Origin: Nothopassalora personata
Lineage: Eukaryota > Ascomycota > Dothideomycetes > Mycosphaerellales > Mycosphaerellaceae
NCBI GenBank assembly: GCA_033816765.1
Contig: CM066288.1
Span: 124,001-188,000, forward strand
Length of the DNA stretch: 64,000 nt
Direction: 5' to 3'
Below the pieces are notes generated by a model that worked only from the letters and a program-made list of their open reading frames with translations, was not told the origin of the DNA and ran no database searches. Shown here piece by piece: positions 1 to 12,300 of the stretch. The position numbers and the translations under genes are program-made. Every line of letters starts with the position of its first letter. Within the stretch, counting starts at the first letter, position 1.

Positions 1-78
1 TGTACTGTACAGCGCTTTTCACAGCATATCTCATCGTGCCTCGCTAATGCCTGATGTAACATATGCTTCAATATAGCT

Positions 79-3000
79 TCAAAAGTACGCCGCCCAACCA
101 TTGAACAGCGTGGCGAGATTCTTCTCATCAGTCGCTTGCTGTATCAATTCGTTGACCGCAGCAGGCGTGCTGAGTGTCTTTCCCAACTTCTTCTCCACAA
201 TCGACAGCGCCCTGTCTGCCTCTCCTGCTTCCGATTCCCGATTCTTCCACGCCTTCTCGGCCTCAAGACCTCCTCTTCTCGCAGTTTCTTGTGCTTCCTG
301 CATACGCTTGGCTCGCAGCGGCGAGACAGACCAATTGTACAGCGGATCATACCTCAGCACATTCAGCAGGGTCATTATGCTGTCCTTGTCTTCTCTCACA
401 GCGTCCATGGTGAATTCGCAACAACGTCGGAATACACCCTCAACGCCGGTGACCCCCATGCCATCCACAATATCTCGCGTGAGGCGGAAAGGCACCATTT
501 CGGGTATTGGCAGGACACGGCCGGCCTCAAATGCGACGCCGAGATCGATGTGAACGCACTCTCCAGTCTTCTCGTCCAGCAGGATGTTGCTGCAGTGGCG
601 ATCACCCAGACCTAGCATGTACCCGAGAATGGATATGCTGGCCGTGGTCCGCGTGTACGCTGTTCGTTTCTCAAACCACTCGTCAGGGTCGTCGAACTTC
701 TCGAAGAAGAAGTGCCGCATGACGGGGTGGATATGGTCGCAGATCTTACGGAACTCTCCAACGCGCGTTTCGGTGCTTCTGCCTGACACTGAGTTGATGA
801 TATCTCGCGCTTTCGTGCCTGTATAATCTGCGGGATGGTACTTCTTGTGCGCTTTTGTCAGGTAATCGTTGATCGGGATTGAGTTGGCAACAAACTCGAT
901 GACTCCGCATCTTGTCGTAAGTGCGATCACTTTGTACGTACGGACCTTCAGATCGCGCTCTCGGGTCACCTTGTGGTTGCGCAGCATCTTGCTCACCTCT
1001 TCGAACACTTGCTCCATGATGGCGTCTTGCCGCAGATCATCGTTACCACTCTTGTAGATCTCTTTGTATTCCTTGCCATTGGAAGCCGTGAGAGTGAGCA
1101 TCTTTGGTCGACTCATACCGCCCAAGATTTGCAGGCTCGAACTGAACCGCGCCACGATTGGCACGTCTTTGTAGTCGCCGCTGGGCTTGAGCGTCACGGA
1201 GACGGTCGCTGGCGGTACGTGCATGGTCGGAACGGTGTTTGCGACTCTCAGTGCTTCCTTGAAATCTTTCACACGGAACATGCCAGAGCGCTCAGTAGGC
1301 AGCTCGGATAGTATCTTATAGTACCGATCTGCGCGAAAGATGCGGTCATTCAAAGCCTTCTGTTCCGCCCTGGCCTCCATGGCACTGAACATTGCTCGTG
1401 CGGCTTCGAATCTTGAAGTCATCGCTGTGTCAGTTGCCGCAGGCCTGATCGACGATGCTGCAAATAGATGATGAAGGCTGTGATATGGATGCTCGGTGAA
1501 GATTCTCAAAAGCAGTTCTTGTAGAGCCTTTTGCAACGTCGACGGCTCGTTCTCTAGTCGCGACATGAGCTGGTTCATAAGTAGCACCAGCTTCCAGCTC
1601 GAGACGTTTGGTAGGTACTTCAGAACGACCCCGTTAGCTTCCACGTCATCAGCGTTCTCCAACCACAGGGCGAAGAATCGCAAAACACAGATGTCGTGCT
1701 CTTCCGAGGCGTGGAGGGCCAAAAGATAGTTCTGAAGACTTTGCTGGATGTACTTATTCCGGCCGTCTTTCAAGCGAGACTCTTCCAATGTGTCGATGTC
1801 GAGCCACTGTTGGGCTGCCCGCAGTGACTTATTCAGCTCGTTCCTATCTTCTCCCGTTCGTTTTGCGTTTCTCAGCGCCAGCTTGATGGCATCTACTTCT
1901 TCCTGCTTGCCCTGTCGCAGCTTGGTGAGGCGGCTGAGGTTCTCTTTGTTGCTGGGACTCTGCAGTTCCTGGTCGCAGAACGTGGCGAACTCAAAAAAGA
2001 CGTTCCCTGCCTCGACGCCTTCTCGTCTGTTTTTCAAGTGAGCAATAGCAGGCTTGAGGTGATTGCTGAGAATGTCCTCTGGCTTCTCCAACCGAGCTTC
2101 GGCAAGACGGTGGCCTAGCTGCGCAAGCAGGCCTGCTCGACCTACTGCGATGTCTTGTTTCTCCATGTCGCCCATATGCAAAGTGTCCCGGAGCATTCTT
2201 ATAGAAGCAGATGCCTCTCCGGCACTCCAAAGCACCGATGCTGTTTCAGATTTGACCATGGCTTGCACATTGAGCTTTACAGCAGTGTGATTCTTTAGCA
2301 AACCGTCGAGAATGGAGGTGGCTGATATAGCATCCTGTATCTTGGAGTACTTGCGACCTAGCTTAGAGACATCAAGCAATGCATCCGCTTCAAAAGCATG
2401 GCATTGTCGTTTCGTCAAGTGCAGAGCGTTTTGCAACGGCGTGTTCTGGCACAGCATGCCGAAGAAGGTCTGTCGGTTCGACAACAGCGGTTTGGCATCC
2501 TCGTAGCGGGCCATCTGCATCCAGGCCTGGCGCGCTTGAACGAGCTGCCATCTCGCGTCCATCTCTTTTGAATCCGCTGATGTGATCAGTTCATGCGACT
2601 CCGTGAGCATGGCCAAGACATGGAACCATGATTTGGGAGGCACCATAGAAGGGTCGCTGGCGAAGCCAGATCGGGTATGTTCAACGACTGCCGCCATCAG
2701 GATATCATTGGCCTGGGAGACGTCGCTGGCTCTGCTGAGTGCCTGGAAGACCTTGAAGGTCGTAGCGGAGCCACTCTTGAGTGTGTCGGGGGGTGTGATG
2801 TCCCATTGCTGTAATGTCCGTGCTGCCGTAAGGAGATCGTCGGAAGCAGTGGCTGAGACCACGCCACCTTTCAGAAGCGCAAGAGCCAACCCATTGAAGT
2901 TGAGTGCAGATAGCGACCGAGCCATTCCAACCGCATCTTCATCAGTAATCTGATGTGAATATCGCATGTGGCTATCCATTTGTGCAGACCGGAACATCAA

Positions 3001-6000
3001 GCTCCGAAACCCATCTGCTTCGTGATCAAGTCGACTGAGAACCGAGTCCAGTGATGCTGTCTGTTGCACTCCGTAGAACGAATCTGGCTCCTCCAGTTGC
3101 TGGTAGATTGATACGAGCAAGTCTTCTGGCACCTTGGCTTGATGATGCGGAGAAGCTGAATATCGATCAGACGTTCGTCTGTTTACGTCCTGTATAGGTG
3201 CTGCAAATTCAGCCAACAACAAAGCTCCTGTAGGCATTTGGCATCTAGAACCAGCACTCGCGGCGAGCGACCAGTCAATGTCAAGCCATTGCAGACGATC
3301 GACTTTCGTTGTTTCATGCGGGTACGGTTGGCCTTTGAGGTAAAGCAGAACTCGCAGAAAGAATTGTTGCTTGGCATGCATCGACTCTGCAGTCTGCCCT
3401 AGGCATTCGGCAATGGTTACAGAAAGCTCTTGGCGGAGCATGCCTGTGTCGTTTTCGTTGACGAGAAGAATATGAATAATGCTTGGCAGTAGAGTCGTGG
3501 CCAATCCCGGTACATTTGGAATGATCGAGTTCAGTGTGGATATGATGGGCACGCCGAGCGCCCAACGACTCAAAGTAGTGACAAGGTCTATGGCCCAAGT
3601 CTCAAGATCTCCTGATCGCCACTGAGAGAGCACGTGGCGAAGCTGCACCTGGTCGACAGCCGTATTGATATCGGCGGCTGCGAATGCAGGTTCGTAGCCA
3701 TAGTCGCCGTCAGCAACGACGGCGTGAATCGTGCTTCGTATCATGTTGTCGAGAGCCATGGCTTCGTCTCCATTGTCCCCGTGATCGGTCGGACATTGAT
3801 ATAAACGCCGTAGCGTGTGATCAGCCAGACCAGCCTCTAATCGGCTCTTCGAGAAGAGGAGGTTGCACAGGTGCTCTACGATCGTTGCTTGCGAGGTGCC
3901 GGTCCCCTGTGCCACACTTAAGTCAATCTTTTCTCGAATTACGACTTCATGTGGACTCCGTGCAACCGGAATTGTGCCCGTAGAGGCGTAGGATCGACCA
4001 AGCACTCCCGAGGCCCAAGTACGAAAGTGACCGTCAAGTGGCAGGCGTTGCAGACATTCCCAAAGCTGTTGCGCACATCCCACGGCGTCTTGGTCAGCGC
4101 CGAGACAATCGTCAGAGACGATAGGTGGGGGCGAGAAGCCCTCAGAAAGTAGCCTCAAGGCTTCGATGGCGTCTGTCTCCGATACAGCAGAGGTACTTGA
4201 AGACCATCCTTTCAGCAGGGACAGCAGTACGAAACTTTCAGGACTGCCGGCCCGCGCGTTGCCGGGGAGTCGAAGCTGTGCCAGTGCATTTGTGAGCCCA
4301 GTGTCGACAGCGGCAGTTCCAAGCTCATGTGTAGTCTCGCCCAAGAACTTCACTAGCCACCGCTGAAAGTCTTGCATCTTTTGGATGGTAGTTGCGTGTT
4401 GAGTCTCTTGTGTTGTGCTGCTTTGCTTCAAGCGAGCATGTCTGCTCATTTGTAGGACAAGCAGTATTGTGGTGCCTGTGACGAGTTGCATATTCTTTCT
4501 CAGATACATGCGCCCGCGATGCAACAAGTATTGAAGAATACCCATGGTATCATCAGCACACTCGCTATCGTTGACGAAAGGGCGCAATGAATGCAGCAGC
4601 ATTTCAAGTGGCAAGCCCTCCAAAGCTACGCTCCCTGCCATGCATACCAGTATTCTCAAGCGCCGTATTATGATGCAAGAGTGTAAGGGTCCCATGGTCT
4701 CATCTATGTTGTTCAGCAACATACGGATCGCCAACGTCAATGAAGAGGCTGTCCAAGGAGCGTTGGGCTGAAGGCCGATCCTCTTACACACTCTCTGTAT
4801 CTGAGCTGGTAGGAACTTGGCTTTGAAATTTGGCTGCTGAGGTGATGGCAGTACACGCTTAGAATAGCTGTATAGCTTCATTTCCGCCAATGCTTCAGCG
4901 GCCTGACCAAATTCGGCGTTCTTCACCAGCCAGTTGTCATCTGGGTCTTCTTGGTGTAAGTGTAGGAACAAGTAACCCAACAGTGTTGGCCACCTCTGCG
5001 AGATGTATGTCTTATAATCTTCCTTGGTAATCAATTCTTTCATACGACTGTCGTTTTCAGATGCCCCATTCTTAGAGCCCTGGACATCATAGCTGATAGC
5101 GTAAGCTGCACATTTGGCAAAATTGTCCTTGATGACATCCGAAGGCATGCGTTTGAGAGCTTTTGTGAGAGCGTTCATGCCTTCTTCGGACTTTCGCACC
5201 AAGAGCTGAGCGCATGCTTCGGCCTGATTTGACGCGAGCAGGTCGTTCAGGGAATTGTATTGGAACGCAGCGAACGGCAGCTGCTTGATAGAATGCTCGG
5301 TCCCGAGCCAGGAATGGAGTAGCTGTGGTGCGAACATAGCGAACAAATTACGTGGTGTCTTTGCCGGTAGTTGCGAGGCAAGCTCATTCAGGCAATGAGC
5401 GGTATGTTTCAGAGCGTGGGTGACTGAGCCTGCCGTCTCGAACATTGCATAGACACACTCTCGCCGCAGTGTGTGCCAAGCGACTGCTAGCTTGGATAGG
5501 AACAACAGACGCATGGCTATACCCTCAAGCCAATCCGTGTCGTCTGATAGGCTGTCCCGAAGGTCTTCGAACATGGCCGGATGTGCAGACAACACAAACA
5601 GACCAAATATTGTGGAGATGCGCCCTACGAGGTACCACTGAAGTGCAATCCTTCCTCTGCTCAGCGTACTGAACAAATTCGTTCTCACAGATGTCATGTT
5701 GTCTTTTCGACCGTACTCCGAATCTGTATGACAAAGCTGTAGTAGAAGACTGGCCAGTTTGATCTGTGTATTCGAAGAGAGGAGTCCAGACAGTGCCGTC
5801 GTGAACCATTCGTAAATGTCCAGACCAAGCTTATGAAGCGCTCTATTTGACCCATCCGTCCACACAGTCATGAGGCTCGACATAACATCAAGCATGGTAC
5901 CAAGTGCCACCTCTGACCGTTTGTGAGGGTATGCGTTTGACCAGTGGTCCATGAAGTAGTCCAGTAGCCGTAAAGAGTCTCCAGCATTGAGGGTCACACC

Positions 6001-8912
6001 GATTTTGGGGAGCATAGTGATCGCGACTCGGCTTGAAAGCACCGAAACGTCGGGTTGAGCGAGTAGAAAGTCCACGACCGCCGCTGAGATCGCGATAGGA
6101 TCTGAACTTTGATCCTGCGCGTTGACGGCTATCGCATACAAGGCAATGTTGGACCTCATCGCTGTCTCGCTATATGCCACATCGAGGTCGTTAGCAAGCT
6201 CAATGGTGCTAGATGAAATTCTCCCCTGCCGGCTGTCCTGTGAGTTGGAGGAGTCTTCAAAGTCCATATCATCGTCATCTAAATCATGATTGCTAGCGGA
6301 GTGTTGATAAAATTTGGACTCTCTGAGCACGCTACACACCACTCTTTCACACGCAGGAGCTTGGCACTCATGGAGCGTGTCGCATATCCCGAGCCCGGAA
6401 AACGCAGTAGATAACGTCGAGAACCAGTCGCTAATCTTGGTTTCATCATGGCTCATCTTTGTCATGTAAGTTCTGAGCGACTCCAGCAACACGTGGGCTT
6501 CTCTCCTCAGATTGTCTTGCCCACGAGTATCTCTGAAAGTCAAGCAGGAAGATACACAGCATAGAGCCACACAGGCTTTCATAAGCAGGAGAGACTGATC
6601 ACGACTCAGCTGAGGCCCTGAGCGGGCTGCAATTGCGGCAGCCCATTTGCTGTTCGTTCCAGCCAGCTCGGTGGTCAAATGCTCTAGGATTGCTTTCTCG
6701 CAAGCAAGCCGTGGAGATGCCGCAGCGGATTGCGAAGGAGGAGATGCAACAAGCAAGCGGTCTGCGACGTCTGTGGCTCTAGAAGGAGCCAGCAAGAGGT
6801 AGGCTACCAGATCGTTCTGTCTTTGGCACATCAACCATGCCCGCCCTGGTGCGTGCCATACCTTGAACCCCGACACTTGTAAACGATGCGGTCGCTGATC
6901 CAAGCATGAAGTAATCAAAGCCACCACGTCTGCGGCGTCCCATGATGCGCAGGCAGCAGCGTATGCTTTGTTGTCGAACTTTGCGGGGTTGAACGTTTGC
7001 GACAGCCAAAGTGCAATGCTTTCAGCAACTTTCGCAGAAGCTCCCGGCTGAACATGCTGAACCACAGTCAGAGTGCAAGACAGCAGTAAAGAAACCGAGT
7101 CTGACAGCAAAGTAGGCCCGTTCAAATCCATCGTCAGAGTCAGCAGATGGATGAGCTCGATGATATTGGCATTGGGAACTAGTCGTAGCTGGAGGAGCAC
7201 AGACAGGGTGAAGGAAGCGCTTCTGCATGTCGACGCGTTGTTCATCGAACGGCAAGCTATCTGCCAGACAGATGTCCAAAGAGGACCGAGAGCGTCGTCT
7301 GTCGCCGTCGCTTGCGAAGCGCAGGCTGCCAACGACAAAAATGCCCACGACGAGACATTCCCAGCTTCTTCGCTGCAGCTACTGCAAGCGCTGTTGATGA
7401 TTGTGTGCAGCTGAGACGATGTGAAAGCCTGCTGCTGTGCCAAGAATGTTACAACTTGCAATGCGCGGGTTCTCGAGGATGGCGGACCTCGCACTGTCTC
7501 AGCGACCAAGGTCTCAAAGTCGTTCTCGCGCCTGAGGCGCTTTCTTGGTCTGGTGTTGAGGTCCAGCTCGGAGTCGGGGGTCGTGTCGCAGTCAGAATCA
7601 GTGTCATGTGTGCTGCTTTCCATCATGACATCGTGAAAGGAAGCCAGCAGGTAAACGATTAACCAGTACGTCTCTTTCTCTTTACCTTGAGCGCCTCGTA
7701 GCGTGAAAAGCGGTGTGCATACCTCGACACTGTCGGGGATGCTCGCGGTACTGAATTGAAGGCGTAAGTCCTCGAGGCCCAACTGTCTCTTCGCGTCCCG
7801 TTGTTGGTACTCGTTCTGAATGACGTCAATCAGGCCAACAAGCTCTGGCCGTAGTGAGACCGCAAACTCTTGCCCCATACCGTGAACAATATAGGGTTGC
7901 AGTAGCAGGAGCATGACCAGCATCTGTTCCAGAGCATGCGATTTGCCAGACCATAATTGCCGTACCACGCGCATTAGTTGTACCGTGGCATCCTGGGTTA
8001 GCTTCACGTCTTCGATTCTCGTCCACGTGAGCACATTGTTGACAGCGGCAAAGGCGTCTCCAAGGGCTTTGGAAGTGCTGCTGCTGATCTTCAAGTAGTC
8101 GACCAGAGCCGCCATCAGTTGGTGGGCCATTTTCTTGACTGGAGCGTTGGGCGCTGCTGTGAGGAGCTGAAGGCACGAGACAGCTTCTTCCGCCACCATT
8201 CTGAGTATCGAACGTGTTTCTTGCGAGCCTCCAGATTCTCTGTTCATAGACCTGGACGATCGGTAGCTCGAGCCATTGATTGTGCCAGCGGCCGAGCCAT
8301 ATTCGAGCCCGTTGGCCTCAACTGCAACGGCATTGGCATGTTGTATCCAGCCGATGCAGGACGCAACTATGCCCTGCCACTCTTTGGTGAGATGCTCAAC
8401 ATGAGGCTGATAGCTCAGGACAAGACGCAGAGTTTTGACATAGTCTAGTGCTAAAGGCTCGCACAGGTCTTCACTCGCAAGGTAGATGGACTGCGTGATA
8501 TGCTCGATGACGGCCTTGGCAACCTTGTGCTGCATAAATCTGTTGCAGACCTCCACAGTCGAACGAAGGGCGCTGGCAACATCACTGAGTCGGTTGGCGG
8601 CAGTCGACTTGAGCGATGGGGTCTTCGCCTTGACATAAGCCGATTGCTCGTTGATGGCGACCTGGAATAGTGATTGACAGAGCGTGAGTTTCGTCTGCTC
8701 CTTCAGGTCTCGAATCCGGGAGTCGTTGGAGTCGAGGCGCAGGATACGCTTCAGGTCAGCCAAGCCTTGCTTCCGGGTTGTGACATTGCTGGACCCGATG
8801 TTCTCTACGCAAGTCAGATAATCGCCAGAAGGGCACACAATAGGGAACGGCACGCACCTATTGCTTCATTCAGCGTCACCTCGGCGGGAGGAGGACGCTC
8901 GCGAGGCGGCAT
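79..8912 (-). CDS. TEL1: Serine/threonine kinase TEL1 (ATM homolog)
   Basis: PIKK-family checkpoint kinase that acts with MRN at DNA double-strand breaks and telomeres in the nucleus. The protein is about 2926 aa, usual for fungal Tel1. The N-terminal TAN region includes LADLKRIL near residue 28. The FAT/kinase region is C-terminal, with GGMSRPKML near 2585, the catalytic loop GLGDRHCSNILLD near 2760, the DFG-equivalent HIDLG near 2775, and a FATC tail ending in GWAAYF. The long open frame begins only with a GTG codon. The true start is an ATG at 8912: exon 1 (8912..8858, MPPRERPPP...) joins exon 2 (8804..79) across a 53-base intron with GTGCGT and TAG ends. The join restores the family-like N-terminus. 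It shares a short promoter with NUP192. The family call is very secure; the first exon is inferred from splice signals and phase. Confidence 0.96.
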
Positions 8913-9321
8913 GATCGGACCCCGCGTTGTGGCCGATGGATCTCATATTAAGGAGGGCGATTGGGTAGGTGTAACTAACTGTGAGGTATGTATCAACGCG
9001 TCTGGTCGTGGAAGTGATGAAGCAGAGAACGTGACGAAGCTTGGCGAACGGCTCTTATGTACAGGCGACGGAGTGAGCGGCAGGCCACAGTCGCGGCGCA
9101 GAAGTCAGTGTGGCATCGTGAATGGTCGAAGAGTGCTTGAAGGGCGAAGAGAAGGCGTCTTTCTAGTGTGAGAGTGCCTGCTGACTCAGCCACGCGTTCA
9201 CGTCTACTGCTAACCTTGGCTGTAGCAACACAAACAAGCACGAAATCTGTTCGACGCCAGATTGTGGACATCACCCCGTATCCCGCCCATACAAGCTGCA
9301 CGGACGACTGTCAAGGCCACG
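8913..9321. promoter_or_regulatory. Divergent promoter TEL1 / NUP192
   Basis: A 409 bp gap between the inferred TEL1 ATG (minus) and the NUP192 ATG (plus). It must hold both core promoters and 5' leaders. I see no clear TATA box and no coding content; assignment is by position only. Confidence 0.5.
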
Positions 9322-12300
9322 ATGGCCACCGAGGGCGACAACGACCCCGACAACGACCCGCTCCACCGTCTGCAGAATCTGCAACGCGACCTGAACGCCG
9401 CCAATGAATCTCGACTGGCCAACATCACACGTCTGGCCGCCGAGCTCGAGCACAGCGCCCACGACTTACGGAGGCTGCTGGAGCGGACGAAGAAGAGCCA
9501 AGCCAGCCGCGACGCCCTCAAAAAGGAGACCGTGACCCTTGGACAGACACAGTATCACCTCTCGGAGCCTTTCCGCTTGAACGTCGAACAGGTGTCGGAT
9601 GCCTTGAATCTGGACGAACTGGAAGCGGCGCAGCTGTGCATCAGGTCGCAACTTCCTGAGGTGGACAGTCAGAATCCTGCTGCCTTGGCTATGAGGGCGG
9701 TGCTGCGCTTCCACGAAGAGCAATCTGTGTTGCTCGACTGTTTGCGCATCTTCCTCCAGCTTGGGGATGGTGACGAGGAGGCCGCAGAAGCTTATAAAGA
9801 TGCGGGTCGAATATTGTTGCAGGGCGAGAACGGTGGACCGGCGGAGACGTCTGCGTTTTGGCGCAAGTGTACCGATGGCTTGGGCGACATTGAAAGCTTC
9901 ATTGCCAGCCTGGCCGCTTTGGGCAACAAGATCGTGGTTGCGGAACTGAGGAACCCGGACGATGATACGTCGTGGATGCTTATGCAGAGAAGGCTATTGA
10001 CACAACAACACGAGTCTCTTGCTGCTGTAATGACCTATCTGCTACATCGCGGCTATGTTGTACCGGAGGACTATCGCAGCTTTCTGAGCCATGCTGCTGC
10101 TCTCCAAGCGCCGACTGATATCACAACCCATTACCTTCCAATGCTAGCGAGTGGTGCCACACGCTTTGCAGAGGAGCGGAACCAGGAGTCTGTTCGCGGG
10201 ATTCACAGCTTGTTTGCCACCGGACCTGGTCAGCTGCAGTGGAAGCAGTCGCAGTTCAAAGCAGCTGCCATCGTGATTTGGCTGGCTGAGTATAGTGGAG
10301 GGTTTCCCACTCATGGACCCGCCGACTCTGATGCTGAAGCCAGGACGAAGCTATTCTTCGATGCGTTGCACGATGGAGCATTTACTTTCATCCTGGGAGC
10401 TGCATCTTTCTTGAAGCCTGTGATATGGCACGACCCAGCTCGGATCGCCATCACAGACTTCTTGACCGGTTCCGTTGTTGTTACGCCGGCAGACGCGCCC
10501 CGTGCCAGAGCCGAATTCGCGGCATTGACTATGGCCGAGCTTCAGACTTTTACAGAGGCGTTCGTAACCAACATGCCAGATGCACTACGCATACTGCGAT
10601 CCGCAGAAGACGAGAAAAGGCGCAACCTCCTGTCGCAATCCGCAAACGGTGCTGGTCAGACTGAACTTGAGCTTGAACGCTTTATGGTGATCATGGCGTG
10701 CGCCTACCAAGACGACGCTGTGGCTGCAATGGACTTCTGGGCAGATCGCGAAAGCAACCTGTACGGTTTCCTGCGGTGGGTGTCACAACGCTTGCCGACC
10801 CCAAGGGTGGCGGCTTTTTGTTTACTGCTGAGATCCATCGCCTCCGACGACAAATCTGCAGACACAGCCCATCGCTTCTTGCTTGAGGACAGCACCATGA
10901 CTTCGGGCAAATTGCGGAAGAGCTACGCGGTCAGTTGGACACAGATCTTCAATGAGCTAGAGGTGTACGTCTCTTCGTTGAAGGACCGGCCATCTGCCCC
11001 TCAAAATGCTCTAGGCCCAGACCGTGCATCTGGCGAGCTCTTGCTCGAAGAACCAGAGACTGGCATTATGCTCGATGCATATTTAGGCTTGACCGCTCGC
11101 ATTTGCCGCCAAAGTCCCGAGGCGAGACAATGGCTGCTGAAGGAGCAGACCTTTCACCTCGGCGAAGTCATGTTCACTTTGGCGCAGAGCGCCACCGAAG
11201 CACGTATCCGCGCTTGCTGCTTGGACGTACTTTCCGCACTTCTGACAGACAACGTCGTCGAGGTTCGCAATGGCATGTGGGTAATGCTCGACACGTGGAT
11301 CTCCAGCGGTGGTGTTGATGCCACGTCCGCTGCGCGAGTGAACAGGCCAATGTATCCTGCCAAGCAATACTTGCAGGCCTATGCAAACAATGCAGAATCA
11401 GCCGCATCGCTAATTGCATTGTTGAATGCGCTCGTGGCCCCAACGGCAAGTCCTCCTGACCATACGATCGACGAGCTACCCTTCCCGGAGAACCTAGGCG
11501 CACCTCATCGGCATGCTGGAATTGATGCATACGTCGATTTTGTACTTGACGCAGTGTTTGCGCGCAAAGCTGGCAGGATGCTTGGGGACAGTGAAAACAG
11601 CTTGATCGATATTGTGCGATACGAGTGCTTGCACTTCGCTTTCCAGTGTCTCTCGACTTTCAACGAAGACCTTGTACTGCTTGCCAACACGACGCAGATC
11701 AGCGTCGAGTCGACAATGGAGACCAAGTCTCTCACAGCGTATGCCCGCCTGCACCCATTCGCTCGAGTGATGGAGTGGCTGTTCGATAAGAATGTGATCT
11801 CTCAGGTGTTCATCACGATACAACAGAACATCGACTTACTGAACAATGCAGAGCCTGGGACTCCAGTAGTCAAGGCGACATTGAAGAGCATCCAGATTTT
11901 GAGCCTCGCGTGGCAATTGCAGCCGACCTACTTCGATCTGGTTCGACCCGCCATACTCTCCCAGAAGTCGAAGCCGCAGCCTGTGAGTTCGACGTGGGCA
12001 TCCATTGATGAGATATTCCTGACATATCTCCATGCCATTGTGAACATTGCCGAGTTCACAGCATGCAGACATGTCGACATCAGCCTCGAATGCCTTCGCT
12101 TACTCCAAAGGATCGGCTCTTCTCGGAGACTGACCGATACAGGCGAATCAGGAACAACGCGACATGGCTCGCGTATCGTCAGCGTGATCGCACCTAGCAG
12201 CGCCCTTTTGACGTTACATCTAGCTGAAGATTTCGTTGTCCATGCGTGGGACCTTGAATCAGACGAGGTACCTCTTCAAGTGGTACGGGCAAACGCCACG

